Shown in pieces: positions 50,112 through 63,680 of a stretch of DNA of 64,000 nt. The notes beneath the pieces are model-generated. The model saw nothing but the letters and a program-made list of their open reading frames with translations. It ran no database searches and had not been told where the DNA came from. Source of the stretch: Alteromonas sp. MMG017 (GTDB lineage Bacteria; Pseudomonadota; Gammaproteobacteria; Enterobacterales; Alteromonadaceae); the NCBI RefSeq assembly GCF_018100795.1, contig NZ_JAGJDY010000004.1:372001-436000 (forward strand). Direction: 5' to 3'. Within the stretch, counting starts at the first letter, position 1; every line of letters begins with the position of its first letter. Position numbers and translations under genes: made by a program.

Positions 50112-51821
50112 ATGTCTTTATGGAATCAATGTCTTGAGCGTTTGCGTCAAGAATTACCCACGCAACAATTTAGTATGTGGATCAGACCTTTGGTTCCTCA
50201 AGAGGAAGAAGGTGTTGTGGCCTTGTTTGCCCCTAACCGTTTTATTCTTGATTGGGTTAGAGATAAGTATCTCGATAACATTACTGGGTTATTGCGGGAA
50301 TTTGCAGGTCCGAACGCACCTCAGTTACGCTTAGATGTTATGAGTAGGGAAAGCTTAAGCCGTAGTAGAGCCGCTGCTTCACCTGCGCCCCAGCAACCTC
50401 AAAACCAAAATCAAAGCCACAATCAGAGCTTCAGTCAAGATCAGAGCTTTAGCCAAGATAAAAACGAAGCACCTGATCAATCGTATAACCAGGCACCTAG
50501 TCAGTCATTTAGCCAAGGTTCTGGTCAATCGTCTAATCAATATTCAGGGCGATCATCAGGAAATATGGCCGGTCAATCGGGCAACGATCAACAATCTATT
50601 GATAATAACAATAGTACTGCGTCATCACCTGTACAAGCGAGTGCGCGCTCTGCCATGCCTCAAACGGGGTACAGTCAGCAAAGCCACTCTACGTCTAATC
50701 ATGACAATATACAGTATGATCAACGAAGTGCTGGATCTAACACAATGCGATCTGCGTCTCAGCAGCCTAAAGTGATCCCGATCCCAGAAGCGGCTAAGCA
50801 TAAAAGTAATATCAACCCGACTTACCAATTTGATAACTTCGTTGAAGGTAAATCAAACCAATTAGCCCGTGCTGCGGCTACTCAAGTGGCAAATAACCCG
50901 GGTAGTTCTTATAACCCCTTATTTATTTATGGCGGAACGGGTTTAGGTAAAACGCACTTATTGCATGCTGTAGGTAATGGCATTGTGGCAAACAATGAAA
51001 ATGCCAAAATCGTTTACATGCACTCTGAGCGCTTTGTGCAAGATATGGTTAAGGCACTACAAAATAATGCGATAGAAGACTTTAAACGCTTCTATCGTTC
51101 AGTAGATGCGTTATTAATTGATGACATTCAATTCTTTGCTAATAAAGAACGTTCTCAAGAAGAATTCTTTCATACCTTTAATGCATTACTGGAAGGTAAT
51201 CAGCAAATCATACTCACGTCTGATAGATACCCTAAAGAAATTGATGGGGTAGAGGACCGCCTTAAGTCTCGTTTCGGCTGGGGCTTAACTATTGCTATTG
51301 AGCCTCCTGAATTAGAAACTCGTGTTGCCATCTTAATGCGTAAAGCTGCCGAGAACCGTATTCACTTACCTAATGAAGTTGCCTTCTTTATTGCTAAGCG
51401 TTTACGTTCGAATGTTCGTGAGTTAGAAGGGGCATTGAACCGAGTGATTGCCAACGCTAATTTCACAGGTCGTCCGATAACCATCGATTTTGTTCGTGAA
51501 GCCTTGCGTGATTTATTAGCCCTTCAAGAAAAATTAGTTACGGTTGATAATATTCAGAAAACTGTGGCAGATTATTATAAGATTAAAGTTGCTGACATTT
51601 TATCTAAGCGAAGAAGTCGAAGTGTTGCAAGGCCCAGACAAGTGGCGATGGCTTTAGCGAAAGAGCTAACCAATCACAGTTTGCCTGAGTTAGGAAATGC
51701 CTTTGGTGGACGAGACCATACAACGGTACTTCATGCTTGCAGAAAAATAACGCAGCTTAGAGAAGAAAGTCATGATATAAAAGAAGACTATAAGAACCTC
51801 ATTCGGACTTTGTCTTCCTAA
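50112..51821 (+). CDS. dnaA: Chromosomal replication initiator DnaA with expanded linker
   Basis: A 569-residue initiator. Domain I (about 1-85) starts [19 protein letters not shown]. Domain II, the linker, spans about 86-232 and is Gln/Ser/Asn-rich with short repeats such as [12 protein letters not shown]. Domain III (AAA+) holds GGTGLGKTH (274-282) and LLIDDIQF. Domain IV ends with [15 protein letters not shown], the DNA-recognition signature. E. coli DnaA has 467 residues; almost all the extra 100 residues are linker. Confidence 0.98.
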   Translation: MSLWNQCLERLRQELPTQQFSMWIRPLVPQEEEGVVALFAPNRFILDWVRDKYLDNITGLLREFAGPNAPQLRLDVMSRESLSRSRAAASPAPQQPQNQNQSHNQSFSQDQSFSQDKNEAPDQSYNQAPSQSFSQGSGQSSNQYSGRSSGNMAGQSGNDQQSIDNNNSTASSPVQASARSAMPQTGYSQQSHSTSNHDNIQYDQRSAGSNTMRSASQQPKVIPIPEAAKHKSNINPTYQFDNFVEGKSNQLARAAATQVANNPGSSYNPLFIYGGTGLGKTHLLHAVGNGIVANNENAKIVYMHSERFVQDMVKALQNNAIEDFKRFYRSVDALLIDDIQFFANKERSQEEFFHTFNALLEGNQQIILTSDRYPKEIDGVEDRLKSRFGWGLTIAIEPPELETRVAILMRKAAENRIHLPNEVAFFIAKRLRSNVRELEGALNRVIANANFTGRPITIDFVREALRDLLALQEKLVTVDNIQKTVADYYKIKVADILSKRRSRSVARPRQVAMALAKELTNHSLPELGNAFGGRDHTTVLHACRKITQLREESHDIKEDYKNLIRTLSS

Positions 51822-51853
51822 AAAATGACCTTTAGAGGCGAGATAGCACAGCA

Positions 51854-52954
51854 ATGAAATTTAGTATAAGCCGCGAACAATTTTTACAACCCCTTCAGCT
51901 GGTATCGGGGGCTGTAGAGCGTAGACACACATTACCTATTCTCTCTAACGTGCTCATTAAAGTTAGTGAAGACGCACTATGGTTAACAGGTACAGATTTA
52001 GAGGTTGAGCTCATTTCTAGCGTTAAGTTAGAAGGGGAGTTCACCGAAGGCGAAATCACCGTTCCTGCCAAGAAACTCTTCGATATTATTCGAGGTATTT
52101 CTGAAGGCACCGATATTCATTTCTCTTTAGATGGTAACAAAGCGCTTATAAAAGCAGGGCGTGGTCGTTACACCCTATCTACGTTATCAGCTAACGACTA
52201 TCCAAATCTAGAAGATTGGGAAGGCGAAGTAGAGTTTGAAATCACCTGTAGCGATATGAAACGCTTAATTGATTCAACAAGCTTTTCAATGGCGCAGCAG
52301 GATGTTCGGTATTACTTGAACGGCATGTCGTTAGAAACGGAAGAAAACATTATTCGTACCGTGGCAACTGACGGTCATCGTCTTGCACTTTGTCGTTTAA
52401 GCTACGAAACAACACTTCCTGCCCGACAAGTTATCATCCCACGCAAGGGTGTACTTGAAATATCGCGTTTAATTACAGAAGACGATAAATCATTAAAAGT
52501 ACAAATAGGTGCAAACCATTTACGTATTTTTTCAAACGACTTCATCTTTACCTCTAAATTGGTAGATGGCCGATTCCCTGATTATCGTCGGGTACTGCCT
52601 CAAGATGGTGATAAAGAAATTATTGCCAGCAAAGCGGTATTAAAAGATGCGTTTTCTCGTGCAGCTATTTTATCCAACGAAAAATTCCGCGGTGTTCGAT
52701 TAAATCTTTCATCTGGTGAACTGAAAATTACAGCGAATAACCCAGAGCAAGAAGAAGCCGAAGAAATCGTAGATGTAAATTACCAAGGCGACGACTTAGA
52801 AATTGGTTTCAATGTAGCTTATCTAATCGACGTATTGAACTCGCTAGGTTCTGACGATGTGAAAATCAGTTTGTCTGATTCTAACGCAAGTGCCCTGATT
52901 GAAGATGCTGCCGATGATGCTGCACTTTATGTCATTATGCCAATGCGTCTGTAG
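51854..52954 (+). CDS. dnaN: DNA polymerase III beta sliding clamp
   Basis: The 366-residue sliding clamp. The N terminus MKFSISREQFLQPLQLVSG, and VERRHTLPILSNVLI, and the C-terminal YVIMPMRL are characteristic. It lies 32 bp after dnaA and the same order dnaA-dnaN-recF-gyrB is conserved. Confidence 0.98.
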   Translation: MKFSISREQFLQPLQLVSGAVERRHTLPILSNVLIKVSEDALWLTGTDLEVELISSVKLEGEFTEGEITVPAKKLFDIIRGISEGTDIHFSLDGNKALIKAGRGRYTLSTLSANDYPNLEDWEGEVEFEITCSDMKRLIDSTSFSMAQQDVRYYLNGMSLETEENIIRTVATDGHRLALCRLSYETTLPARQVIIPRKGVLEISRLITEDDKSLKVQIGANHLRIFSNDFIFTSKLVDGRFPDYRRVLPQDGDKEIIASKAVLKDAFSRAAILSNEKFRGVRLNLSSGELKITANNPEQEEAEEIVDVNYQGDDLEIGFNVAYLIDVLNSLGSDDVKISLSDSNASALIEDAADDAALYVIMPMRL

Positions 52955-53072
52955 TTATTAATACACTTCATTATTTATCGGCGGTGCGTTTGTATCTAAA
53001 TTCTAGGATTTCTAGATTCATTCCATCGCCGTTTATCTTTTATTATTATCGTGCTTTTTACCGAGTTTTCTT

Positions 53073-56590
<3,518 letters not shown>

Positions 56591-56629
56591 AGAGGTCAAT
56601 GACCCACACCTAAGTGTGAAGAGATAAAG

Positions 56630-56669
56630 AAAAGCCTGGCTTCTTTAACAAAAGAATCCGGGCTTTTTT
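56630..56669 (+). terminator. Terminator after gyrB
   Basis: A 16-position stem (AAAGCCTGGCTTCTTT with AAAGAATCCGGGCTTT, one mismatch and one G-T pair) around AACA is followed by a T-run. It closes the dnaA-dnaN-recF-gyrB transcript. Confidence 0.9.
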
Positions 56670-56714
56670 GTTTATAAACCACGCTTATAATCGTAGCCTC
56701 AATACATATATTTC

Positions 56715-57017
56715 AGCCCAGGTTAACCGCCTACAACAGATTATGTGCAGTTTGACTTGCTACCTTGAAGCGCAAGAAAAACCCATTAGAGCGGCCATGG
56801 AGACGCGCTTGAAGTATGGGAAAGAGCAAAGCTAGTATCGGGAGGTAAACATTATGGCTTTTTAGAGGTAGAAGATATTCCATCGGGTACTGATGATTAT
56901 GAAGTCATAATGACGCCGCGCTATGTCTTTCCATTAATGGATGATACTGGTGTGGTGACAGGTGAGTTTGAGCAACGACAATATGACAACGTAGTGACGA
57001 TTTTAGTCGAGCGCTAA
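56715..57017 (+). pseudogene. Possible frameshifted gene relic downstream of gyrB
   Basis: Two abutting frames look like pieces of one protein. The first, from about 56715, reads AQVNRLQQIMCSLTCYLEAQ and goes on to an AAME segment. The second frame, 56790-57017, has no start codon and reads DALEVWERAKLVSGGKHYGF, then EVIMTPRYVFPLMDDTG, and ends VTILVER. An insertion/deletion near 56800 would join them. A terminator stands at 57128. The product is not recognised, and the left boundary is approximate. Confidence 0.35.
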
Positions 57018-57040
57018 TCAGTGGTAATCAGTAATAATTA

Positions 57041-57086
57041 GGGATAGGTGGATAGGTGGATAGGTAGGTAGGGGTTAGGTGTAGGT
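57041..57086. repeat. Short GGATAGGT-type sequence repeat
   Basis: GGATAGGTGGATAGGTGGATAGGTAGGTAGG is a run of 8-bp and 4-bp units, followed by TTAGGTGTAGGTG. It is a low-complexity slippage product. No gene overlaps it. Confidence 0.7.
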
Positions 57087-57127
57087 GATTGAGATAACAA
57101 TACGCGCATACCAAAAACCGGGTTAAT

Positions 57128-57160
57128 AAAAGAGTAGGCTTAATGTCTACTCTTTTTCTT
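57128..57160 (+). terminator. Rho-independent terminator after the gene relic
   Basis: AAAAGAGTAG and CTACTCTTTT form a perfect ten-base-pair stem around a nine-base loop, followed by further T residues. The plus-strand orientation fits a transcript from the relic region. Confidence 0.7.
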
Positions 57161-57208
57161 TATTATAGCGCTATGAACCAGTGATGTAGGCGTTCAGAAA
57201 CTAAAGCC

Positions 57209-57655
57209 TTACGGCATTCTAGTTATCACCAAACTCACTTCATTGTCGTCTGCAGGAGCAACCTGAAAACGATAAATACCGGTATTAGAGGGTGTAAATT
57301 GTAGGTTCTCAGAGCCTTGTTTACAGACTAAAAATATCTTAGTGCTTACCATAACAGGCTGACCCTTGTAATTACCTCCACAACTTTGACTCGGTGTCCA
57401 AATAGCATCAGACAAACGAAAGTCATAAGGTTGTCCATCAGCGATAAGCTCTACATTGACGTACCAACCGTTACTATCTTTTTTAAACTGATAGGCCGAT
57501 GTGGCTTCCCACCAATTAAATACGCCTCGAAGAAACAAGTTCTCAAACTGAATTTTTGGTGATGGCTGGGCTACTTCTGGAATAGAAAAACCACTTCTGC
57601 TTGAACAGGCAGAAACAAAAAGCGAAAAAATAATGACTAACAGGGTTTTATTCAC
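57209..57655 (-). CDS. Small lipoprotein with a carbohydrate-binding-like domain
   Basis: A 148-residue lipoprotein; the lipobox FVSACSS places the acylated cysteine at residue 17. The mature part reads LRGVFNWWEATSAYQFKKDS, then YVNVELIADGQPYDFRLSDAIW, the pattern of the immunoglobulin-like X25/CBM48-type domains found before pullulanase catalytic domains. Two cysteines in the second half could form a disulfide. It is a starch- or pullulan-binding-like fold by eye only. The gene is alone, after the glyS terminator. Confidence 0.65.
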   Translation of the reverse strand: MNKTLLVIIFSLFVSACSSRSGFSIPEVAQPSPKIQFENLFLRGVFNWWEATSAYQFKKDSNGWYVNVELIADGQPYDFRLSDAIWTPSQSCGGNYKGQPVMVSTKIFLVCKQGSENLQFTPSNTGIYRFQVAPADDNEVSLVITRMP

Positions 57656-57668
57656 ACTAACTCCAATA

Positions 57669-57700
57669 AAAAAACGCCCAACAGATGTTGAGCGTTTTTA
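57669..57700 (-). terminator. Terminator after glyS
   Basis: ACGCCCAAC and GTTGAGCGT pair with one mismatch around AGAT, followed by a T-run on the minus strand. It lies 27 bp after the glyS stop. Confidence 0.85.
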
Positions 57701-57726
57701 GTCTATAACTTACTTACCAAACTAAC

Positions 57727-59805
57727 TTAAGACTTCGCTAACAAGGAAACATCTGCGGTAGTTAGGAAAAGTTGCCTTAAAAGCGATAACAACGCAAGTC
57801 TGTTTTGTTTAACCGCGTCATCTTCTGCCATTACCATAACGTCATCGAAGAAACTATCAATGGCACTACGTAGTGTAGCCATAGTAGAAAGTATCTTAGT
57901 GTAATCTTGAGTAGCAACCGCTGTGGTTACCACAGACTCTGCAGAAACTAGCGCGCTGTAAAGTGCTTTTTCAGCATCTTCACTTAACAATGATTCATTT
58001 ATAGAAACATTAATACTGCTATCGACACCTTGCTTCGCCAGAATGTTCGCAACACGCTTATTAGCTGCTGCCAATGCTTGGGCTTCTTCAAGTTGTTTAA
58101 ACTCGGCTACGGCGTTTACACGGGCCACATAATCGCTTGGTTGAGTAGGGCGTCTTGCTGAAACCGCTTGAATAACATCAATAGCGATACCTTGGTCTTG
58201 TAACACCGCGACAAACCTTGCTAGTACAAAGTCGACAACCTGTGCTTTGAAGTCTTGGTTAGAAAGCTTATCTCCGTACACTTCACCCGCTTTAGCAACA
58301 AGCACTTCAAGGTCTAGAGGCAGTGAAAGCTCGGTGATAATACGTAGCACACCAATAGCGGCACGGCGTAACGCGAACGGGTCTTTGTCACCTTTCGGTA
58401 GTTGACCGATACCAAAAATTCCAACCAGCGTATCTAGCTTGTCAGCAAGCGCTACTGCAGCACTAACGCCTGGAGAAGGCAAAGCGTCACCGGCAAACCT
58501 AGGCATATACTGTTCGTACAGGGCTTCAGCAACCGCAGTATCTTCACCATCATTTAACGCATAGTATTTCCCCATAACGCCTTGTACGTCTGGGAATTCC
58601 ATTACCATATTGGTCATTAAGTCAGTTTTAGCAAGTAAACCTGCACGAGCCGCAAGGGCTTCATTCGCGTCGATTTGAGACGCAATAAAACCAGATAGCG
58701 CAGAAATACGTTCAGATTTTTCTTTAAGTGTTCCTAATTGCTTTTGGAAAAGCACGCTCTCAAGGCTGGCAAGTCTGCTTTCAAGTGATGTCTTTTTATC
58801 ACTGTTAAAGAAGAACTCAGCATCAGCTAGGCGAGGGCGAATAACTTTTTCATTTCCGCTTATTACCTGAATAGGATCTTGGCTTTCAATATTACTTACA
58901 AATAAGAACGTGTTAGAAAGCTGACCTTCGCTATCAAGCAATGGCACATATTTCTGATCGTCTTTCATGGTGTAAATAAGCGCTTCTTTAGGCACCGCTA
59001 AGAAGCCTTCTTCAAAGCTTGCTTGCATCACAACCGGCCATTCAACCAATGAAGCAATTTCTTCAAGCAGGTCTTCATTAAAATCAGGTGTAAGCGAAAG
59101 CGTATCAGCAGCAGTTTGTAGTTGCTGACGTACCTTGTCTTTACGCGCAGTGAAATCAGCTACCACGTAATGGGCTTCCAAGGCACTTGCGTAGTTGTCG
59201 GCATGATCTAGCTCAAAGCGCGCTTCACCATGGAAACGATGGCCTTGAATAGTCCTTCCGCTTGCTAAGCCTAACGCGGTTAAGTTCACTACTTCACTGC
59301 CATACAGCGCAGTAAGGGTATGAACTGGGCGAATAAATTGCGTAGTGTAATTACCCCAACGCATCGCTTTAGGGATAGGAAGCTTAGCAATAGCCTGGTT
59401 AAGTAAAGACTCTAGTAACTCGCCAATCTGTTTGCCTGGCACGTGCGCTTTGTGCAACAGCCATTCACCTTTGTCGGTAACAAGGCGTTCAGCATCTTCG
59501 ACACTAATACCATTACCACGGGCCCAACCTTGAGCGGCCTTAGTAGGGTTGCCATCTGCATCAAAAGCGGCGCTTACAGCAGGGCCGCGTTTTTCTACCG
59601 TTTTATCAGCTTGGCTTTCAGCCAACGCAGAAACATAAACAGCTAAGCGACGTGGTGCAGCAAACCAACTGACGCTGGTAAAACTAAGCTCAGCAGCGCT
59701 AAGTGCTGCCTCAAATTGCTGTGCAAAGGCTTCGCCAAGAGACTTAAGCGCTTTAGGTGGAAGCTCTTCTGTTCCAAGCTCTATCAAACAATTCTCTGTT
59801 CGCAC
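57727..59805 (-). CDS. glyS: Glycyl-tRNA synthetase beta subunit
   Basis: The 692-residue beta subunit of the heterotetrameric bacterial glycyl-tRNA synthetase. The N-terminal [19 protein letters not shown] is diagnostic, and [19 protein letters not shown] and [18 protein letters not shown] are further blocks. It lies 2 bp after glyQ. Confidence 0.97.
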   Translation of the reverse strand: MRTENCLIELGTEELPPKALKSLGEAFAQQFEAALSAAELSFTSVSWFAAPRRLAVYVSALAESQADKTVEKRGPAVSAAFDADGNPTKAAQGWARGNGISVEDAERLVTDKGEWLLHKAHVPGKQIGELLESLLNQAIAKLPIPKAMRWGNYTTQFIRPVHTLTALYGSEVVNLTALGLASGRTIQGHRFHGEARFELDHADNYASALEAHYVVADFTARKDKVRQQLQTAADTLSLTPDFNEDLLEEIASLVEWPVVMQASFEEGFLAVPKEALIYTMKDDQKYVPLLDSEGQLSNTFLFVSNIESQDPIQVISGNEKVIRPRLADAEFFFNSDKKTSLESRLASLESVLFQKQLGTLKEKSERISALSGFIASQIDANEALAARAGLLAKTDLMTNMVMEFPDVQGVMGKYYALNDGEDTAVAEALYEQYMPRFAGDALPSPGVSAAVALADKLDTLVGIFGIGQLPKGDKDPFALRRAAIGVLRIITELSLPLDLEVLVAKAGEVYGDKLSNQDFKAQVVDFVLARFVAVLQDQGIAIDVIQAVSARRPTQPSDYVARVNAVAEFKQLEEAQALAAANKRVANILAKQGVDSSINVSINESLLSEDAEKALYSALVSAESVVTTAVATQDYTKILSTMATLRSAIDSFFDDVMVMAEDDAVKQNRLALLSLLRQLFLTTADVSLLAKS

Positions 59806-59807
59806 CC

Positions 59808-60713
59808 TTAAGACTCCTTATTACAAAGTGGGAAACCAAGCGCTTCACGCTTCTGGAAATAACTTTCAGCACATGCTTTTGCAAGAGTACGCACACGTAA
59901 AATGTAACGTTGACGTTCTGTCACTGAAATAGCATGGCGAGCATCTAGCATATTAAATGCGTGAGATGCCTTCATTACTTGCTCGTAGGCAGGTAGTGGT
60001 AAATTCTTCTCGATAAGTAGTTGGCTAGCTGCTTCGCATTCATCGAATGTACGGAATAGGGCATCAACGTTGGCATATTCAAAGTTATAGGTAGATTGCT
60101 CTACTTCATTTTGATGGAATACATCGCCATAGGTGACTTTACCCATAGGGCCATCTGCCCATACTAAGTCGTAAATGCTATCTACGCCTTGTACATACAT
60201 GGCTAAACGTTCTAGGCCATAAGTAATTTCGCCGGTAACTGGCTTACATTCAATACCGCCAACTTGTTGGAAGTAAGTGAACTGAGTCACTTCCATACCA
60301 TTAAGCCATACTTCCCAACCCAGGCCCCAAGCGCCAAGGGTAGGTGACTCCCAGTTGTCTTCAACGAAGCGAATGTCATGCACCAGTGGATCGAAACCTA
60401 ATTCTTTCAAAGAACCCAAATACAATTCCTGAATATTGTCAGGAGAAGGCTTCAACATAACTTGGAACTGGTAATAATGTTGTAAGCGATTTGGGTTTTC
60501 ACCGTAACGACCATCAGTAGGGCGACGGCAAGTTTGTACATAGGCACTGCTCATAGGCTCTGGGCCTAATGAACGAAGAAATGTCATTGGGTGAAAGGTA
60601 CCCGCACCTACTTCCATATCAAGGGGCTGAATTATAACGCACCCTTGACGCGCCCAATAATCTTGAAGCGCAAGGATCAAACCTTGAAAGGTATTAATAT
60701 CGTATTTCTGCAT
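59808..60713 (-). CDS. glyQ: Glycyl-tRNA synthetase alpha subunit
   Basis: The 301-residue catalytic alpha subunit. [20 protein letters not shown] is the family's start, with [20 protein letters not shown] and [18 protein letters not shown] following. It forms a two-gene operon with glyS. Confidence 0.98.
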   Translation of the reverse strand: MQKYDINTFQGLILALQDYWARQGCVIIQPLDMEVGAGTFHPMTFLRSLGPEPMSSAYVQTCRRPTDGRYGENPNRLQHYYQFQVMLKPSPDNIQELYLGSLKELGFDPLVHDIRFVEDNWESPTLGAWGLGWEVWLNGMEVTQFTYFQQVGGIECKPVTGEITYGLERLAMYVQGVDSIYDLVWADGPMGKVTYGDVFHQNEVEQSTYNFEYANVDALFRTFDECEAASQLLIEKNLPLPAYEQVMKASHAFNMLDARHAISVTERQRYILRVRTLAKACAESYFQKREALGFPLCNKES

Positions 60714-60862
60714 ACATCCGCTGCTTATTGGTTATCTGTATCTTCAAAGGTGGGATAGTATACAATTTGTAACGCATAGTATGTAGGTGTAAAGCGTTAA
60801 AAAGCGCCATGAAACCCGCTAAAAGATAACTAAAAGGTCGATTGAAGAGGCTATTTAAGATT

Positions 60863-61450
60863 ATGACGTCAACTGGATTGAATCGTTGTGGATGGGTGAG
60901 CGATGACCCTCTATACCAAAAATATCATGATGAACAGTGGGGACGGCCCGTTACAGATAGCAAAGAGTTGTTCGCTAAACTTTGTTTAGATGGTCAGCAA
61001 GCTGGATTGTCGTGGATCACCATTTTAAAAAAACAAGCAAATTACGAAGCCGCTTTCCATGACTTTGAGCCTACAAAAATAGTTCAAATGGATGAGCAAG
61101 AAATAGCGGCATGCTTGCAAAACCCTGGTATTGTGCGCAACAAGCTGAAAGTGGCGTCCATTATTAAAAATGCCCATGGCTATTTAAATATCGAAAAGCG
61201 CCAACGTTTTTCTGACTTTATTTGGCAGTTTACCGACGGTAAAACCATCATCAATGAATGGGAAGACTTTAAAGAAGCGCCTACCTTTACCGCTGAATCT
61301 AAAGCTATGTCGAAGGCGCTAAAAAAAGAGGGTTTTTCATTTGTAGGTGAGACCATTTGTTATGCATTCATGCAAGCGGTAGGCATAGTGAACGACCACG
61401 TTATAGACTGCCACTGCTACGAGGAAACCCGAAGTTTAGCAAGACGCTAA
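60863..61450 (+). CDS. tag: DNA-3-methyladenine glycosylase I
   Basis: A 195-residue base-excision glycosylase of the Tag family, removing 3-methyladenine. RCGWVSDDPLYQKYHDEQWG is the N-terminal block, and LFAKLCLDGQQAGLSWITIL the active-site helix region. The C-terminal CHCYEET includes the zinc-binding Cys/His cluster with C17-type Cys upstream. The ATG used is in frame with a TTG 21 bp upstream that lacks an obvious ribosome-binding site. Divergent from glyQ. Confidence 0.95.
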   Translation: MTSTGLNRCGWVSDDPLYQKYHDEQWGRPVTDSKELFAKLCLDGQQAGLSWITILKKQANYEAAFHDFEPTKIVQMDEQEIAACLQNPGIVRNKLKVASIIKNAHGYLNIEKRQRFSDFIWQFTDGKTIINEWEDFKEAPTFTAESKAMSKALKKEGFSFVGETICYAFMQAVGIVNDHVIDCHCYEETRSLARR

Positions 61451-61482
61451 CCTTCAATAAAATCCCAACAAAACCCCAATAA

Positions 61483-61508
61483 AAAAGCGCTTCATAATAA
61501 GCGCTTTT
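61483..61508. terminator. Bidirectional terminator between tag and the DUF2489 gene
   Basis: AAAAGCGCTT and AAGCGCTTTT form a perfect stem around CATAAT, with A and T runs at its ends. It serves both convergent transcripts. Confidence 0.85.
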
Positions 61509-61541
61509 AAAAAACATACACATACCAACAACGATAAGTAT

Positions 61542-61994
61542 TTAACTAATAGACTGGCAATAAGCCTTGATTGCTGGCATTTCACTTAACACTTTAGATT
61601 CATAATCTGACTCAATTTGCTCTCTAGCCAAGTCTTGCTTACGCCTTTCTTGTTTAGTCAGTTTCTGCCTATCTTCTAGTACGGCGAAGCCGCTCACTTC
61701 TACGAATAACGCATAAGTATGAGGGTAGGAGGCTTTATGATCTGGCGGAGACAAAATAGGTAATGCACCCAATAAGTTGACTATCCGAATAACCCCTTCA
61801 GATAAGTCGCACTGTTGTTGCTCCATAGCCTTAGCGATAGTGTAAATACTTTCGCTAATCGTTTTTACGCGCTCGTCTCTGACCTTCTGCTGGCGTTGGT
61901 TTTGTTGCTTTAGCTGGAACAACAACCGACCGGCATAAAAACCAAGTGTGACGATAACTAGTAGCGCCACAATAACTAACACTGTCCACAGCAT
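61542..61994 (-). CDS. DUF2489 domain membrane protein
   Basis: A 150-residue protein with a single N-terminal membrane segment (about residues 2-25, LWTVLVIVALLVIVTLGFYAG) and a charged coiled-coil-like region. The C-terminal part reads EGVIRIVNLLGALP and TKQERRKQDLAREQIE. The family, DUF2489, has no known function. It is 18 bp downstream of yihI. Confidence 0.8.
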   Translation of the reverse strand: MLWTVLVIVALLVIVTLGFYAGRLLFQLKQQNQRQQKVRDERVKTISESIYTIAKAMEQQQCDLSEGVIRIVNLLGALPILSPPDHKASYPHTYALFVEVSGFAVLEDRQKLTKQERRKQDLAREQIESDYESKVLSEMPAIKAYCQSIS

Positions 61995-62012
61995 AAAACA
62001 GAGCCCGCCTTA

Positions 62013-62525
62013 CTATTTCTTAAAGTCGTTAATATCTATAGCGTCTAAATCGTCTAATGGATCCATCTCGTCGTCATCCTCATCATCGTCTTCTACGATG
62101 CCAAGCAAATCACAAAGAATGCGGTGGCGTGCCATTTTTTCATCAACGTAAGATTGTTGCTCTTTAGTAAGTTGCTTGTCGTCATCAAGCTTATCTAACA
62201 ATGACGCTAAACGCTGATCTGCTTCAAGTGCCGCTAGCTCTTCGCTAGGTGTGGCGAATTTCTGCTTTTCTTTCGGCGTGGTAATTGTCGTTTTCTTAAC
62301 GACTAAAGGAATAGGTTTCTTACTGCCTAAACGTGGATCTTGGTTTTCACGACGTTTAGAAGCACCGTTCTCACCTTGCTCAACATTGTGACGGCTACCC
62401 GCTGGTTTGCCTTTATGCTTCTTTGGACGAGGAGTACTTTCCAGACGTTTTTGCCCAGGTTTACGATCAGGATCTTTCCTGACGCCAATGAGTCCAACTT
62501 TACGAGACTTTTTTGATCTTGCCAT
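62013..62525 (-). CDS. yihI: Der GTPase-activating protein YihI
   Basis: A 170-residue protein of the YihI family, a GAP-like activator of the ribosome-assembly GTPase Der. The basic N-terminal half (MARSKKSRKVGLIGVRKDPD) and the acidic tail (IVEDDDEDDDEMDPLDDLD) are the family's features. It precedes the DUF2489 gene, as in other gammaproteobacteria. Confidence 0.9.
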   Translation of the reverse strand: MARSKKSRKVGLIGVRKDPDRKPGQKRLESTPRPKKHKGKPAGSRHNVEQGENGASKRRENQDPRLGSKKPIPLVVKKTTITTPKEKQKFATPSEELAALEADQRLASLLDKLDDDKQLTKEQQSYVDEKMARHRILCDLLGIVEDDDEDDDEMDPLDDLDAIDINDFKK

Positions 62526-63056
62526 ATATAAAAGGTATCAAATTTTTAGTGATTGAAAGGGCATATTATAGCGCGAATTGCTCAAAGCTTCTTCATCAAT
62601 ACAGCATGATTCATCGGAAAGTGAATATACTGTTTAATGTGCTCGCGATAATATAACTTGAGGGTCTACGAAAAAGTAGGTGTTTGCCGAATAATGCGTA
62701 GTATAAAGGCTGGCTAATACGTAAATTTAGGCAAGAAAAAAGGCGATGGCTTTCACCATCACCTTACATTGTTTGAGTGTCAGATGACACCTCTCCCGTT
62801 ATTTACACTTCTATGTGTAGTTGTGCTTCCCAGCTTGGCTCCCCTTTTTATTGGTTTTAGCAGAGCTCATTTTGTTCTTGGCCTTCTTGGCGCTTTATCC
62901 AATCTTCCGTGTTGTATTTTTATTATTATTCTTGTTATTTAGCCTGTAGAGTTTCAGACAAACCTACAAACTATTGCGATAGACTACACGAATATTTTTG
63001 AAATACAACTTTATACGCAACAATTAATTAACAAATGCGCATATAATTTCAGAGTC
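62526..63056. other. Gap with a possible small RNA or long 3' UTR
   Basis: No protein gene of normal size is seen in these 530 bp. On the minus strand, downstream of cytochrome c4, there are a 6-bp inverted repeat GTGTCA-TGACAC (62777-62790), a 19-codon open frame (62811-62870, MSSAKTNKKGSQAGKHNYT) and a terminator at 62735. Either the cytochrome transcript has a long 3' UTR or a small RNA or micro-protein gene lies here. The remaining bases to the left show nothing. Confidence 0.4.
62735..62765 (-). terminator. Terminator downstream of cytochrome c4
   Basis: On the minus strand AAGGTGATGG and CCATCGCCTT pair around TGAAAG, with one G-T pair, and are followed by TTTT. It is about 290 bp after the cytochrome c4 stop. 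Confidence 0.8.
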
Positions 63057-63680
63057 TTAATGTAAGCCCGCGATATAGTTAGATAAAATTTCGATATCTT
63101 CATCGGTTAATTTCATCGCAATATCACGCATCATGCCATTCATATCGTTATGGCGCTCGCCTGCACGGAAAGATTTCAATTGTGCTGCAGTATAGGTTAC
63201 ATGCTGCCCACTGATATCAGGGAAACCCGCTAAGCCCATACCGTTACCTTTAGGACCGTGACATGCGATACATGCAGTAACACCACGAGATTCATCGCCG
63301 CCTTGGTATAAAGCGCGACCAGCTTCAATATATTGCTCTGGCGTTTCACCTTCTTTAGGTGTTTGGCTTGAGAAGTAAGCGGCTAGGTCTTTCATGTCTT
63401 GTTCTGAAAGAGGGGCTGCCATACCGTTCATTACGGCATTGTTACGGCCTTCTTCGCCACCTGTCTGTGACGCAAGCTTGAACTCCATTAATTGCTTAAC
63501 GAGGTACTTTTCATGTTGTCCTGCTATTTTGGGATTCATGTCTATCATGCTGTTACCATCAGGTCCATGACATGCTGCACATACTGCAGATTTTGCTTTA
63601 CCGGCTTCAGCATCACCTTCTGCCATCGCAGAAACTGAAATACCTAAAGACACACACAATAACAAACACAGTTTTTTCAT
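63057..63680 (-). CDS. Cytochrome c4, diheme
   Basis: A 207-residue periplasmic electron carrier with two heme-binding motifs: CAACH near residue 34 and CIACH near residue 134. A signal peptide (about residues 1-20, ending AMA) is present with the start chosen, MKKLCLLLCVSLG. An upstream in-frame start adds 22 unrelated residues. The axial methionines lie in GMAAPLSEQDMKDLAAYF and the later NGMMRDI segment. Cytochrome c4 transfers electrons to cbb3- or c-type terminal oxidases. The neighbour engB is divergent. Confidence 0.93.
   Translation of the reverse strand: MKKLCLLLCVSLGISVSAMAEGDAEAGKAKSAVCAACHGPDGNSMIDMNPKIAGQHEKYLVKQLMEFKLASQTGGEEGRNNAVMNGMAAPLSEQDMKDLAAYFSSQTPKEGETPEQYIEAGRALYQGGDESRGVTACIACHGPKGNGMGLAGFPDISGQHVTYTAAQLKSFRAGERHNDMNGMMRDIAMKLTDEDIEILSNYIAGLH

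Noticed and set aside
56906..57017. Short gene starting at an internal ATG within the relic
   Set aside because: The upstream part of the same frame continues without a break, and no ribosome-binding site precedes this ATG.
61483..61508. AAGCGCTT palindrome similar to the LacI operators
   Set aside because: It forms a terminator stem between convergent genes and lacks the GAAA/TTTC flanks of the operators.
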